In this document: positions 42,498-53,583 of the stretch, one piece after another | Position numbering within the stretch: the first letter of the stretch is position 1 | Layout of the letters: each line of letters begins with the position of its first letter | Assembly: GCF_001428545.1 (NCBI RefSeq) | Contig: NZ_LMHZ01000011.1 | Coordinates: 1-64,000, forward strand | Direction of reading: 5' to 3' | Source of the DNA: Noviherbaspirillum sp. Root189 | GTDB lineage: Bacteria > Pseudomonadota > Gammaproteobacteria > Burkholderiales > Burkholderiaceae_D | Length of the DNA stretch: 64,000 nucleotides | Notes under the pieces: model-generated | What the model saw: the letters and a program-made list of their open reading frames with translations, nothing else | Database searches by the model: none | Told to the model about the DNA's origin: nothing | Translations under genes and position numbers: made by a program

Positions 42498-45302
42498 CTA
42501 CGCCGGGACGAGCATCGCAACAGGCAAGTTTGCAAGTACTTCACTGAGCGTCAATTTTCCCGACTCGATTCTGATTGTGCGTCCGGTATAGATGTCCATC
42601 CACATCGAACTGGCGGCGGCAGGAAACAGAAGCACCGTATCCTGCCACGCGTCCACCGGGATAACCGGGCCGGCGCTGTCACCCATCAGCGTCGTCGGCA
42701 GGTGTGCAGCGATAACGATCGCTGTGCGCTCCTGCATCTGCCGCGCGAATCCGATGACATGTCGCGCAGCCGCGCCTTCTATCCGCAACGCCAGATACGT
42801 GCCGCGCGCAAAGAGATCCTGTTCTCGTGCACGCAATTGCAGAGTGTGCCGGATGACCGCTTGCTTGATCGCGCCGGACTGCCATCCCGCGGTATCGGTG
42901 ATGTTTTTTTCCGCACCGGACAAGGTCTGTGTGCGTGCGGCGTAATCCACCGGGCGCCGGTTATCCGGATCGACAAGACTAAAATCCCAGAAATCAGTTC
43001 CCTGGTACAAGTCCGGCATACCCGGCGAGGTCATTCGCAACACACTCTGCGCCAGACTCTTCGCAACGCCCGCCGGCGTAATGCGATTCACCCATGCCAC
43101 CAGTTGCGGAAGGAAGCTATTGCCCGGTCCGGCCTGGAGTACCGCATACAGAAAGCGCTTGCATGCCGCCTCATATTCTTCATTCGGCAGCACCCAGTCA
43201 CTGACCTGCTTCGCTTCGCGCAGTGCCTTGGTCTGCCAGCGTTCAATGCGTTCAGCGAATTGTGTGACACCGTCACTATCATTCGGATCAAGGCCGATGG
43301 GCCAGGCGCCGGCCAGCATCTGATACAGCATTAGTTCATCGGCGGGGTGCGGCGCAGTCGATGGATCGGCCCCGCTGTCAGACGTGACGCTGCTGCGCAG
43401 TGGGGCATTCATGTGCATCCATTCACGCACCCTCTTTGTCCACTCATCCGGCAGCTCGCTCAGCACCGAGAGCCGGGCACGTACATCCTCGCCTCGCTTG
43501 TGGTCGTGCGTCGCGGTCGCCAGCATGGAGGATGGAAACCGTGTTGCGCGAATTTTATTCCCTTCGTGGAATTCATTCAGATCGACGGAAAACTGCTCGG
43601 GGTCGGAGCCCACTTCATTACGTGACAACAGTCGTCCGTAGCGATAAAACGCCGTATCTTCCACCGACTTGGCGGCCAGCGGCGGCGTCAGTTGCTGGAA
43701 GCGGGTGATGGCGCGCTGGTGCAGGCTGCGCACACGCGGATTGGCCGAATCGCGCGGTGCATCGCCGCCAAGCCAGCGTGCAATCACATCGAGGAGCGGC
43801 CCTTCGGTGCGGTCGACACTGTGGCGTGCCTGCTCCAGCGCGCGGTCGATGACTTCCTGGTCGAGGTCGTCGCGGCCGTTACTGTCCGCATAGGTCCGAT
43901 AGACTGGAAAATGCACCAGCAATTCGTGAAACACGCGGCGGATCGCGCCAAGCGAAAAGTCACGCGTGCGCAGGTCGGTGCGGGCCACGGCATGCAAGGC
44001 GCGCGACGCGGCTTCAAATTCCCCTGCCAGATTATTAGCCAGCAATTGCCGCCGTGCTTCCCTTACTTCCGCATGAAAATCCTTGTCCTGCCCGGTAAGC
44101 TCCGTCCATAGTGCGGACAGTGGCGCCGCGCCCGTAGGGTCGTGCAGCAAGGCGCCAACGCGGTCCATGAAGTCGTAGCCGCTGGTGCCGTCGATCTCCC
44201 AGTTTTCCCTGAGGTGTTCGTTATTGGCGAGAATTTTCTCGACGATGATATAGGCAGGTGCCGGCGGCAGTTCGGGCGGACGCTGCGACGTCAGCGCCTG
44301 CAACCGCCGGCGCAGCTTGCGGCAATAGGCGCCGGGGTCGGCCAGGCCATCGACGTGGTCGATGCGCACGCCGTCGATCAGGCCTTCAGTGTAAAGACGG
44401 AAAATCAGGGCATGCGTCGCCTCGAACACGTCGTCCTGCTCGACCCTGACACCGGCAAGGTCGGTCACTTCAAAGAAGCGCCGCCAGTTAATGCCATCGG
44501 CAGCGCAACGCCACCACGCAAGCCGATAGTGCTGTTGTTCCAGCAAAGCGTGCAGCGCATTCAAGCCTTGCGGCGTGGTCGCATCGTGCGCGGCGATCGC
44601 AGCCTCAATCGCCGCAGCGCCTTCGGGCGTGCGTCCGGCCTCGCGCAGCTGGCCGAAGCCCATGTCGGCATTCTGCTGGCTGATGCCACCGTTTTCGTCC
44701 CTTCCTTCTTCAAATGCCGCAATCGCAGACACCAGGCTGTCCGATCCGGCCGAGCGCAGGACGCCGGCATAGCCGGCTGGTCCAATCGGAAAGCGGTGCG
44801 AATAATAAGCGGCGAAAAACTTGCCGCGCGTGGCATCGAATTGCAGCTTGATGTCGCCGGCGGCGAGTACATCGCCATAGGGTTGCCCCAGGAAGGGTGC
44901 CATCACCTTGCCTTGCAGCGTCTCATCGGCCGGGTGCCAGTCGATATCGAACCAGCGCGCATAGGGGCTGCCCTGCCCCCATTCGAGCACATGCTGCCAC
45001 CACGGATTTTCCGGACCGACCCCCATATGGTTGGGCACGATGTCAAGAATCAGCCCCATGCCGGCTGCACGGATGCGGGCGACAAAGCGACGAAAGCCTT
45101 CTTCGCCGCCGAGTTCGGGATTGATGCGCGTCGGATCGACGATATCGTAGCCGTGCGTCGAGCCGCTGCGCGCGGTAAGGATGGGCGATGCATAGATATG
45201 ACTGATGCCGAGCGATGCGTAGTACGGCAACACTTCGGCCGCCTGGTCGAATGTAAAGTCTTTATGCAACTGCAATCGGGCCGTGGCGCGCGGAATGGAC
45301 AT
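42498..45302 (-). CDS. treY: malto-oligosyltrehalose synthase
   Basis: This 934-residue GH13 enzyme converts the reducing end of maltodextrin to a terminal alpha,alpha-1,1 (trehalose) unit. The nucleophile Asp is in DGVRIDHVDGLADP (about residue 315), the acid/base Glu in IIVEKILANNEHL (about 352) and the third carboxylate in ATHDHKRGEDVRAR (about 599). The last motif, with its ARL/RSEDVR type ending, is specific to TreY. The length is typical. Its start overlaps the malQ stop by one base (TGATG). It is the last gene of the seven-gene unit. Confidence 0.95.
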   Translation of the reverse strand: MSIPRATARLQLHKDFTFDQAAEVLPYYASLGISHIYASPILTARSGSTHGYDIVDPTRINPELGGEEGFRRFVARIRAAGMGLILDIVPNHMGVGPENPWWQHVLEWGQGSPYARWFDIDWHPADETLQGKVMAPFLGQPYGDVLAAGDIKLQFDATRGKFFAAYYSHRFPIGPAGYAGVLRSAGSDSLVSAIAAFEEGRDENGGISQQNADMGFGQLREAGRTPEGAAAIEAAIAAHDATTPQGLNALHALLEQQHYRLAWWRCAADGINWRRFFEVTDLAGVRVEQDDVFEATHALIFRLYTEGLIDGVRIDHVDGLADPGAYCRKLRRRLQALTSQRPPELPPAPAYIIVEKILANNEHLRENWEIDGTSGYDFMDRVGALLHDPTGAAPLSALWTELTGQDKDFHAEVREARRQLLANNLAGEFEAASRALHAVARTDLRTRDFSLGAIRRVFHELLVHFPVYRTYADSNGRDDLDQEVIDRALEQARHSVDRTEGPLLDVIARWLGGDAPRDSANPRVRSLHQRAITRFQQLTPPLAAKSVEDTAFYRYGRLLSRNEVGSDPEQFSVDLNEFHEGNKIRATRFPSSMLATATHDHKRGEDVRARLSVLSELPDEWTKRVREWMHMNAPLRSSVTSDSGADPSTAPHPADELMLYQMLAGAWPIGLDPNDSDGVTQFAERIERWQTKALREAKQVSDWVLPNEEYEAACKRFLYAVLQAGPGNSFLPQLVAWVNRITPAGVAKSLAQSVLRMTSPGMPDLYQGTDFWDFSLVDPDNRRPVDYAARTQTLSGAEKNITDTAGWQSGAIKQAVIRHTLQLRAREQDLFARGTYLALRIEGAAARHVIGFARQMQERTAIVIAAHLPTTLMGDSAGPVIPVDAWQDTVLLFPAAASSMWMDIYTGRTIRIESGKLTLSEVLANLPVAMLVPA

Positions 45303-47407
45303 CAGGTTTGCCTCTTGAGTGAACGTGTCTGATTCAGGATGGAAAGCCGGGACGCGACCGCGGGATCGTCCAGCACTACATCAACCGGCTGCGGCAGGCG
45401 GCGGCGCCAGTTAGGATGGATATCGACGGTGCCGGGCAGGTTAGGTTGCTCCGGCAAACCAATCGCATCTTCCACCGGCAGCATGGCCAGCGGCGCGGGG
45501 GTTGCGGACATGAAGCCGACTGCGGCGTCCAGCGCAGCCAATGACTGCACATCGGGCACATTGCCATGCGCCTGTCCGGCTTCCTTCATCGCCTGCCACA
45601 GCAAGCTGCGTTCGTGTGCGCGCATCTGGCGTGCGTCCGCATCGCTTTGCCCCGGCTCATGCAGATCGAGTTTGGTGCGCCAGTCGATGTCGCGCTCCTG
45701 CCACCAGCCGGCGATGGTCGGCAAGTCGTGGGTGGTAGTGGTCGCGATCGCGTGACGCGGCCATTCGTCGGGACGCAGAAAACGGTCACCATGACGCTGG
45801 AACATCAGTACCCGGATACCAAGCAAACCGGCTTGCGCGAGCTGGGTATCGAAACCCTCCGGGACGGTACCCAGATCTTCGCCGATCACGATGGCGCGAT
45901 GCCGCCACGATTCGAGCGCGATCAGGCGCAGCAGGTCTTGCATCGGATATTGCAGGTAGGCGCCATGTTCAGCGTTTGCACCCTGCGGCACCAGCCACAG
46001 ACGGCCAAGCCCGAGCACATGGTCAATCCGTGCACCACCCGCATAGGCAAAGGTCGCACGCAACATTTCGATATACGCGCCGAATCCCCTGGCCTTCATC
46101 GCATGCGGTGAAAAGGCACCCAGTCCCCAGCTCTGGCCGCGCGTGTTGAGCAGGTCCGGCGGGGCGCCGACCGACAAGCCGTTGATGATTTCGGATTGAC
46201 GGCTCCATGCCTGGCTCCCTCCGGTATCGGCGCCAACGGCAAGATCGGCGATCAGCCCGATGGGCATGCCGGCGTCGCGACCTGCCCGTTGCGCGCCTTG
46301 CAATCCGCGTGCTGCCTGCCATTGCAGGAATTCGTGAAAACCGACTTCGCTGGCATGCTGTCGCGCAAAGGCGTCCACATCGGCGGCGCGTGGATTGCGC
46401 AAGCCTTCCGGCCAGTGTTGCCAGTAGCCGTCCTCGCCATGCGCCAGGCGCCACGCATGCAAGGCTTCAAAGCGCGCATGGTCCTGCAGGGCACCGCCGC
46501 CGGCGCGACGAAATTCCTCGAATCCCGTATCCGTTGCGCCCAACTGGAATTGCTCATACAGCTTGCGCAGGATGGACAATCGCAACTCCGCCGCAGCCGG
46601 CCAGTCGATCAATTTTTCCTGTTCGAGATGCGCGAGGCGCGCACGTGCATCATTACCCAATGCATCCAGCGCGGCGTTCATGGCGTTCTGTCCAAGCACA
46701 GATGCCGGATCGATATGCAGGGCATTCAGGAACAGTCGGCTCGACGGTCCGTAAGGGCTGAAGCGGTGAACATCCGCGCTGAACATTGCGTGTACGGGAC
46801 TGATGGCGACCGCTGCCGCGCCTTTCGCGGCAGCCGCGCGGACCAGCGTGGACAAGCCGGTGAAATCGCCAATCCCGCCGTCGCCTTGCCGACGCAGCGA
46901 ATACAGTTGCACACCGAGTCCCCACAAGCGCGGATCGGCAGTGGTGTCGGTACCGGCCAGCGCATCGGCGACACCGAAGCAACGCGGCGGAGCAATTGCC
47001 AGGGTGATCTCGGTATCGCCGGTCAGCAAGCGGTGATAGCCGTATCGATCAATCGGCGGCAGCTCGGCTCCCGATGACATATCGTCGGGAAAGCGTCCGT
47101 CGACCTGTCCGCCCTCTTCCATCTCAATGTGAAAATTGAGTCCGGCAAGCCGGTTCACCGGGCCAATGCGCAGTCCGTGCCCGACGGTGCCCGTCAACAG
47201 TGGCGGAATAATGTCGCCGCTGTTGAGTGCGGTGAGCGCTGCCATGCTTTCATGGCATTGCTGCTCCGTCGTGCATGGATAGCCAAGCGCGTCGAGGATG
47301 GTACGCAGTGCGTCCGGACTCACCTTCATCGGCTGGCCATTCGCGCTGGTCCAGTCCTGCGCGAGTCCGGCGGCCCGCGCCAGTTCAAGTATGTGCAGGT
47401 CACTCAT
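45302..47407 (-). CDS. malQ: 4-alpha-glucanotransferase (amylomaltase)
   Basis: This 701-residue GH77 enzyme transfers alpha-1,4-glucan segments and releases glucose. The E. coli-type N-terminal extension (about residues 1-140) precedes the barrel. Catalytic residues are in ARIDHVLGLGRLWLVP (about 460), VIGEDLGTVPEGF (about 507) and THDLPTIAGWW (about 560). It lies between treY and treZ and overlaps treZ by four bases (ATGA). It probably recycles short dextrins left by TreX/TreY/TreZ action. Confidence 0.95.
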   Translation of the reverse strand: MSDLHILELARAAGLAQDWTSANGQPMKVSPDALRTILDALGYPCTTEQQCHESMAALTALNSGDIIPPLLTGTVGHGLRIGPVNRLAGLNFHIEMEEGGQVDGRFPDDMSSGAELPPIDRYGYHRLLTGDTEITLAIAPPRCFGVADALAGTDTTADPRLWGLGVQLYSLRRQGDGGIGDFTGLSTLVRAAAAKGAAAVAISPVHAMFSADVHRFSPYGPSSRLFLNALHIDPASVLGQNAMNAALDALGNDARARLAHLEQEKLIDWPAAAELRLSILRKLYEQFQLGATDTGFEEFRRAGGGALQDHARFEALHAWRLAHGEDGYWQHWPEGLRNPRAADVDAFARQHASEVGFHEFLQWQAARGLQGAQRAGRDAGMPIGLIADLAVGADTGGSQAWSRQSEIINGLSVGAPPDLLNTRGQSWGLGAFSPHAMKARGFGAYIEMLRATFAYAGGARIDHVLGLGRLWLVPQGANAEHGAYLQYPMQDLLRLIALESWRHRAIVIGEDLGTVPEGFDTQLAQAGLLGIRVLMFQRHGDRFLRPDEWPRHAIATTTTHDLPTIAGWWQERDIDWRTKLDLHEPGQSDADARQMRAHERSLLWQAMKEAGQAHGNVPDVQSLAALDAAVGFMSATPAPLAMLPVEDAIGLPEQPNLPGTVDIHPNWRRRLPQPVDVVLDDPAVASRLSILNQTRSLKRQT

Positions 47408-49206
47408 GATTCCGCCCCTTGCTCTTTCTCCAGCACGACGATGCAGGCGTGGGCCGGTAACTGGTTGGCCGGAACGGCGTCTTCGACACCATCGCTGGCG
47501 TAAAGGATGGTTCCGCCCTGGCCGTCGGCCAGACGGTCATAGCTGACGGCGACCGGTTGGCCCGCGAGATTGACAGCGATCATCAGGATGGCGCCATCGC
47601 CCATGGTCCAGCGCGCCTTGACCGCCCGTGGGCCCATGATCTGTGTATCGAGCGACTTTGCGCCTTGCAGGCGCGGAACAATTTCCTCGCGTCGGATGGT
47701 GACCATGGCTTTCGTCCAGTCACGCCAGGACCCTGCGAGTTCGCTGTCGGCCACAGGTATCGAATCCAGAAAGGTTTGCTCGGCATTCGGATCGGGAATC
47801 CGCTCACGCAACTCCGGATTGCTGAAAGCGTTGAAGCGTGCAAATTCCTCGCGGCGACCTTTGCGCACCGCATCCGCCAGTTCCGGTGTCAGATGGCTGG
47901 TGAAATACAGGAAGGGCTGGGTGGCGCCAAATTCCTCACCCATGAACAGCATAGGAATTTGCGGCGCCAACAGCAACAAGGCGCTCGCCGCGCGCAGTGC
48001 ATGCGGATTGGCCAGCGTGGTCAAGCGCTCGCCAAATGCGCGATTGCCAATCTGATCGTGATTTTGCAGGAAGTTCACAAAGGAAGTCGGCGGCAAATGC
48101 GCGCTTGGTTCGCCACGCAGGGCACCACCCGGAAATAGCGACGTCTCGCCTTGATAAATGAAACCTTCGGCGAGTCCGCGCGCCAGCTTTTCTTCCGGCT
48201 GATTGATATAGCCCGCGTAGTAGCCTTCCTTTTCTCCGGTCAGCATCACATGCAGAGCGTGATGCATGTCGTCATTCCATTGCGCATCGAACAAACCGGT
48301 CGCGGTGCGCTCCAGCAGCATGGCGGAATTGTCGTCATTCTCAAGCACGAGGTGTACGTGCCTGCCTTGCGGCATCACCGCACTGACACGTTCGGACATC
48401 TCGATCAGCCAGTCCTTTTCACTGATCGCATGCACCGCGTCGAAGCGCAGTCCGTCGAAGCGATATTCCTGCAGCCAGTAGATCGCGTTCTCGGTGAAAA
48501 AGTCGCGCACCTGCTTGCGCCGGAAATCGATTGCCTGCCCCCATGGCGTCTTGACGTCATCACGGAAGAACGCTTCCGCGTAGGCACCAAGGTAATTCCC
48601 GTCCGGCCCGAAATGGTTGTACACCACGTCGAGGAATACCATGATGCCAAGGTCGTGGGCTTTATCGACCAGCGCCTTGAGTTGTTCAGGCGTGCCATAC
48701 GCCTTGTCCGGCGCATACGGCAGCACACCGTCGTAACCCCAGTTGCGCGGACCGGGGAAATCGGCGACCGGCATCAGTTCAATGGCCGTAATGCCGAGGT
48801 CGGCCAGTGCCGCCAGCTGGTTACTGACGCCTTCGAAGCCGCCAAGCGCCCCGACGTGCAATTCATACAACACGGTTTCATGCCACGGACGTCCCTTCCA
48901 ATCCTTGCACTGCCATTGGTAGAAGTGCGGATCGCACACGATACTGGCGTCATGCACATCACCAGCCTGCGCACGCGATGCAGGATCCGGCACCGCAAGG
49001 TCGTCACTGATCCGGTACTTGTAGAGCGCGCCCACGCCACATGCTGCCTCCGCTTCAAACCAGCCATCGTCCAGCTTGTTCATGGCGATCGGCGGCATGC
49101 CGTCGATCTCGATGCTGATTTTTTGCTTGCTTGGCGCCCAGAGGCGAAAATGGGTGCGGTTCGGCGCGATCAGTTGCGCGCCATAAGAATATTCAAATGT
49201 TGACAT
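47404..49206 (-). CDS. treZ: malto-oligosyltrehalose trehalohydrolase
   Basis: This 600-residue GH13 enzyme cleaves trehalose off the product of TreY. An N-terminal CBM48-like beta domain (residues 1-95) is followed by the barrel. Catalytic residues are in FDGLRFDAVHAI (about 255), LVLENDDNSA (about 287) and NHDQIGNRAFGERL (about 382). The Glu-Asn-Asp acid motif is characteristic of TreZ. It overlaps glgX by 14 bases. Confidence 0.95.
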   Translation of the reverse strand: MSTFEYSYGAQLIAPNRTHFRLWAPSKQKISIEIDGMPPIAMNKLDDGWFEAEAACGVGALYKYRISDDLAVPDPASRAQAGDVHDASIVCDPHFYQWQCKDWKGRPWHETVLYELHVGALGGFEGVSNQLAALADLGITAIELMPVADFPGPRNWGYDGVLPYAPDKAYGTPEQLKALVDKAHDLGIMVFLDVVYNHFGPDGNYLGAYAEAFFRDDVKTPWGQAIDFRRKQVRDFFTENAIYWLQEYRFDGLRFDAVHAISEKDWLIEMSERVSAVMPQGRHVHLVLENDDNSAMLLERTATGLFDAQWNDDMHHALHVMLTGEKEGYYAGYINQPEEKLARGLAEGFIYQGETSLFPGGALRGEPSAHLPPTSFVNFLQNHDQIGNRAFGERLTTLANPHALRAASALLLLAPQIPMLFMGEEFGATQPFLYFTSHLTPELADAVRKGRREEFARFNAFSNPELRERIPDPNAEQTFLDSIPVADSELAGSWRDWTKAMVTIRREEIVPRLQGAKSLDTQIMGPRAVKARWTMGDGAILMIAVNLAGQPVAVSYDRLADGQGGTILYASDGVEDAVPANQLPAHACIVVLEKEQGAES

Positions 49207-51316
49207 TGTCGGCCACCAGTAAAACCGCGCTGTGCGCGGCGACGTTGATCATGTTGCTTTCGGGTTTGCCGAGCGTTCCGTGGTGCCGCATATGTTCGGC
49301 GGCATCGATCAGCAGGCGCCACGGCATCGTGGGCTGCGGTAACGTGAATTCCCGGTCTTCCGAAAACGCGTTCAGCAACAGCAGGGATGCGGAGATTGAT
49401 CCGGATTGCACGTTGCTGGCAATGCGCCGTAGCGCAAGCAGGCGACCCTCGGCAAAATGCCATCGTTCCGGGGTCATCTCATTGCCGGTTTCATCGAACC
49501 AGCTGATATCGGGCAGGCCATGCAGCGTCTTCGATGTCGGTTTCAGAAACCGGCTATTGCGCAAGGTCGGCAGTGCGCGTCTGGCGGCGATGCAGCGCCG
49601 CGTGAAATCGAGCAGCGCCTTGCCCTGCAACGTGTCGGCCAGGCTCCAGTCGAACCAGGAGACCGCGTTATCCTGGCAATACGGATTGTTATTGCCCATC
49701 TGCGTGCGGCCGAATTCGTCACCGCCGAGCAGCATCGGCGTGCCGTTGGAAAGCAGCAGCGTCATCAGCATCGCGCGCTTGACCTTTTCCCGCGTGGCGA
49801 GCACCGCACGGTCATGGGTCGGCCCTTCCTTGCCCCAGTTGGCACTGCGGTTTTCGTTAGTGCCATCGCGATTGTCTTCGCCGTTGGCCTGGTTATATTT
49901 ATGCTGATAGCTCACCAGGTCTTGCAGCGTAAATCCGTCATGTGCTGTCACAAAGTTGACCGATGCCCAGGAGCGACGGCGATGATGATTGAACAAGTCC
50001 GCCGAGCCGAGCAGGCGCCCGGCCACTGCGCCGCGCATGCCGGCATCGCCGCGCCAGAAACTACGCACATCGTCGCGGAAACGGTCATTCCATTCGGCCA
50101 CGCCTGCCGGATGATTACCAACCTGATAACCACCCGGACCGATATCCCAGGGTTCGGAAATCAGCTTTACTCTCGCCAGCACCGGGTCCTGCAGCAAGGC
50201 GTCGAAAAATCCGGCTCCCGGATCGAAGCCGTGTTGTTCACGTCCGAGTGTCGCGCCCAGATCGAAGCGGAAGCCGTCGATATGGAATTCCTGTACCCAG
50301 TAGCGCAGCGAATCCATCACCATCTGGATCACACGCGGGTGCGACATGTTCAGCGTATTGCCGCAGCCGGTATCGTTGATATGGTGGCGACGGTTGTCCG
50401 CATGCAGGCGGTAATAGCTGGCATTGTCAAATCCGCGAAACGACATCGTCGGCCCCAGCTCGCCTTCTTCGCAGGTGTGGTTATAGACCACATCGAGAAT
50501 GACTTCGATGCCCGCTGCATGAAGCCGGCGCACCGCGTGCCGCAATTCGTTGAGCGCGCCGCTCGCGAGATAACGCGGCTCGGGCGCAAAGAACGACAGG
50601 GTGTTGTAGCCCCAGTAATTGCTCAGGCCGTTGCTGACCAGCCGTCGGTCCTGCAGGATCGCATGGATCGGCAACAGCTCGACCGCCGTGATGCCCAGCT
50701 TGACGAGATGATCGATGATGCAGGGATTCGCCAGTCCGGAAAACGTCCCGCGCTCACCAGCGGGAATCGCCTCGGCAAGCTGCGTCATGCCGCGCACATG
50801 GGTTTCATAGATCACCGTCTTTTCCCACGGCACGGCGGGCGGCTTGTCGCCATGCCAGTGAAAGCTGGCATCCGTGACGACCGCCTTCGGCATTGACAGT
50901 GCGCTATCGCGATGATCGAATGACAGGTCGGCGCGCGGTGAATGAAAACGATAGCCATATAAGCTATCGCTCCAGCGCACCTGGCCGCGCAGCATTCTGG
51001 CATAGGGGTCGAGCAGCAGTTTGTTCGGATTGAAGCGATGTCCCTGGTCGGGCTGGTACGGCCCATAGGCGCGGTAGCCATACAACACGCCCGCATGCAC
51101 GCCTGGCAGGTAGCCATGCCAGACTTCATCTGTGCATTCCGGCAGCGCGCAGCGCGCGACTTCGTGCCTGCCACTGGGATCGAAGAAGCAGAGCTCCATC
51201 TTGACCGCATGGGCGGAAAAGACGGCGAAGTTGGTTCCTTCGCCGTCGTAGGTGGCACCTAGTGGATACGATGCGCCCGGTTCGATTGCAGGCAAGGGAA
51301 GCGGGACACTGACCAT
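49193..51316 (-). CDS. glgX: glycogen debranching enzyme (GlgX/TreX)
   Basis: This 707-residue isoamylase-type GH13 enzyme hydrolyses alpha-1,6 branches. It has an N-terminal CBM48 (about 12-150). Catalytic residues lie in DGFRFDLGATLGR (about 350), ISEPWDIGPGGYQVG (about 386) and TAHDGFTLQDLVSY (about 458). In loci with treY and treZ this enzyme is often called TreX, because it feeds linear dextrins to TreY. It starts two bases after the glgB stop. Confidence 0.95.
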   Translation of the reverse strand: MVSVPLPLPAIEPGASYPLGATYDGEGTNFAVFSAHAVKMELCFFDPSGRHEVARCALPECTDEVWHGYLPGVHAGVLYGYRAYGPYQPDQGHRFNPNKLLLDPYARMLRGQVRWSDSLYGYRFHSPRADLSFDHRDSALSMPKAVVTDASFHWHGDKPPAVPWEKTVIYETHVRGMTQLAEAIPAGERGTFSGLANPCIIDHLVKLGITAVELLPIHAILQDRRLVSNGLSNYWGYNTLSFFAPEPRYLASGALNELRHAVRRLHAAGIEVILDVVYNHTCEEGELGPTMSFRGFDNASYYRLHADNRRHHINDTGCGNTLNMSHPRVIQMVMDSLRYWVQEFHIDGFRFDLGATLGREQHGFDPGAGFFDALLQDPVLARVKLISEPWDIGPGGYQVGNHPAGVAEWNDRFRDDVRSFWRGDAGMRGAVAGRLLGSADLFNHHRRRSWASVNFVTAHDGFTLQDLVSYQHKYNQANGEDNRDGTNENRSANWGKEGPTHDRAVLATREKVKRAMLMTLLLSNGTPMLLGGDEFGRTQMGNNNPYCQDNAVSWFDWSLADTLQGKALLDFTRRCIAARRALPTLRNSRFLKPTSKTLHGLPDISWFDETGNEMTPERWHFAEGRLLALRRIASNVQSGSISASLLLLNAFSEDREFTLPQPTMPWRLLIDAAEHMRHHGTLGKPESNMINVAAHSAVLLVADNVNI

Positions 51317-51318
51317 GT

Positions 51319-53583
51319 TCAGTGTGCAGGCTTGAGGACGATCGCGGACAGCGGCGGCAGCCGCAATACCAGGGATTGCGCCATGCCATGCGCCGGATGG
51401 TTGTCGACTTCGAAAGACTCGACCCGGTCGACGCCCGTGCCGCCATACACGTCCGCATCCGAATTGAGGACGACGCGCCAGCTCGCCACCTTGAATCCTG
51501 GTCCTTCCGGCACACCAATGCGATAGCCGTCGCGCATGACAGGAGTCATGTTCAGCACAATCAGCAAGGGGGCATCGCCTTCATTGCCCTTGCGCAGATA
51601 GGCAAAGACACTGTTGGAATTGTCGTCGCCGATCACCCATGCAAAGCCTTCGGATGCGTAGTCCGTCTTATGCAGTGCCGGCTCGGCCGCATACACGCGG
51701 TTCAGGTCGCGCACCAGCCGTTGCACGCCACGGTGGCGCGGATCGTCAAGCAGGTTCCACTCTGGCGAAGCGTCGTGGTTCCATTCCTTCTCCTGGGCAA
51801 ACTCGCAGCCCATGAACAGCAGTTTCTTGCCCGGATGGGTCCACATGAAGCCCAGATAAGCGCGCAGGTTCGCCAGCCGTTGCGTGACATCGGCGCCGGG
51901 CATCTTGTTGAGCAGCGAGCCCTTGCCATGCACCACCTCGTCATGCGATATCGGCAGCACGAATTTTTCCGAGAATGCGTAGATCAGGCCGAACGTCATG
52001 TCGTGATGATGGTGCTGGCGATACAGCGGGTCATAGGACATGTAGCGCAAGGTGTCGTGCATCCAGCCCATGTTCCACTTGTGCGTGAATCCGAGCCCAC
52101 CCTCTTCGACCGGGGCGGAGACGCCGGGCCAGGCGGTCGACTCTTCGGCGATCATCACCGCGCCCGGACAGCGCTGGCGTATCACCTGGTTGAGATTGCG
52201 CAGGAAAGCCACCGCTTCCAGGTTCTCCCGGCCACCATGGATATTGGGTATCCATTCACCGGCGTTGCGGCTGTAGTCGCGATACAGCATGGAGGCGACG
52301 GCGTCGACGCGGATGCCATCGACATGGTAGTGCTCCAGCCACTCCAGCGCGCTGGCGATCAGAAAGCCGCACACTTCATTGCGGCCGAGATTGTAGATCA
52401 GCGTATTCCAGTCCTGGTGAAAGCCTTCGCGCGGGTCCTGGTGTTCGTACAGCGCGGTGCCATCGAAACGCGCCAGTCCGTGTTCGTCCGAGGGAAAATG
52501 CGCGGGTACCCAGTCGAGGATCACGCCGATGCCTGCCGCATGGCAGCGGTCGACAAAGGAAGCAAAGCCGGCCGGCGAACCGAAACGTGCGCTGGGCGCA
52601 AACAGGCCGAGCGGCTGGTAACCCCAGGAGCCGCCGAACGGGTGCTCCATGATCGGCAAGAATTCGATATGCGTGAATCCCATGCCGGTAACGTAGGGAA
52701 TCAGGCGATCGCCCAGTTCGTGCCAGTTCAGGCTGCGGTTTTCTTCTTCCAGAATGCGCAGCCAGGAGCCGGCATGGACCTCATAGACCGACATCGGTGC
52801 AGTGATATCGTGACGACGGGCGCGCTCAGCCATCCAGGCATCGTCGGTCCAGCGGAACGGCACATCGGAGGCGACGACGGAAACGGTCGATGGCGGCGCT
52901 TCGGTGGCGCGTGCGACCGGATCGGCCTTCAGCGGCAGTACGTTGCCATCGGCGCCGACAATCTCATATTTGTAGCGGGCACCGCTGCGAACACGCGGAA
53001 TGAACAATTCCCAGACCCCGGCTTCGATGCGCCGGCGCATCGGATGGCGCCGTCCGTCCCAGGAATTGAAATCGCCGACCACCGATACGCGGCGCGCATT
53101 GGGCGCCCATACCGCAAAGCGGGTGCCTGCCATACCGTCGATCACCATCGGGTTGGCACCAAGGCACCGTCCGAGTTCGCGGTGATTGCCTTCGGCCAGC
53201 AAATGGATATCGAGGTCACCTAGCAGCAGACCGAAGCTGTAAGGATCTTCCGTGTACTGCACATGCTCGCCGCCGGATGTCGTAGGCCAGGTAATGCGTA
53301 ACAGATAATTGTCGCCGCTGATGGAGGCTGGCGCCGCGCTGATGAACAAACCTGTCTGGTTGACGTTATACAAGGATTCGATCAGCTCGCCGGCCGCGTC
53401 ATTGCCCGGCACGCGGGTAACGATGTCCACCGCGCGCGCGCCCGGCTGGAAGGTGCGTACCACCGTGCGATCCTCCATGCGATGCGGGCCGAACAAGGCA
53501 AAGGGGTCGGACAGGCGGCCTTGCAAAACGGCGTCAAGCGTCTTCTGGTGCACGTCGGTCAATTCTTCAATGCGGTCAGTCAT
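51319..53583 (-). CDS. glgB: 1,4-alpha-glucan branching enzyme
   Basis: This 754-residue enzyme introduces alpha-1,6 branches. It carries the full-length N-terminal N1 module (about 15-120) plus CBM48 (about 135-220). Catalytic residues are in [16 protein letters not shown] (about 426), [11 protein letters not shown] (about 478) and [12 protein letters not shown] (about 545). In the GlgE pathway this enzyme branches the linear glucan made by GlgE. Its ATG overlaps the end of treS by eight bases. Confidence 0.96.
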   Translation of the reverse strand: MTDRIEELTDVHQKTLDAVLQGRLSDPFALFGPHRMEDRTVVRTFQPGARAVDIVTRVPGNDAAGELIESLYNVNQTGLFISAAPASISGDNYLLRITWPTTSGGEHVQYTEDPYSFGLLLGDLDIHLLAEGNHRELGRCLGANPMVIDGMAGTRFAVWAPNARRVSVVGDFNSWDGRRHPMRRRIEAGVWELFIPRVRSGARYKYEIVGADGNVLPLKADPVARATEAPPSTVSVVASDVPFRWTDDAWMAERARRHDITAPMSVYEVHAGSWLRILEEENRSLNWHELGDRLIPYVTGMGFTHIEFLPIMEHPFGGSWGYQPLGLFAPSARFGSPAGFASFVDRCHAAGIGVILDWVPAHFPSDEHGLARFDGTALYEHQDPREGFHQDWNTLIYNLGRNEVCGFLIASALEWLEHYHVDGIRVDAVASMLYRDYSRNAGEWIPNIHGGRENLEAVAFLRNLNQVIRQRCPGAVMIAEESTAWPGVSAPVEEGGLGFTHKWNMGWMHDTLRYMSYDPLYRQHHHHDMTFGLIYAFSEKFVLPISHDEVVHGKGSLLNKMPGADVTQRLANLRAYLGFMWTHPGKKLLFMGCEFAQEKEWNHDASPEWNLLDDPRHRGVQRLVRDLNRVYAAEPALHKTDYASEGFAWVIGDDNSNSVFAYLRKGNEGDAPLLIVLNMTPVMRDGYRIGVPEGPGFKVASWRVVLNSDADVYGGTGVDRVESFEVDNHPAHGMAQSLVLRLPPLSAIVLKPAH

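Noticed and set aside
51322-53223. A 633-codon plus-strand frame opposite glgB, with similar long frames opposite treS (55031-56863) and glgX (49457-50896)
   Set aside because: They are shadows caused by high GC at third codon positions in long glycan genes; the minus-strand genes are certain.
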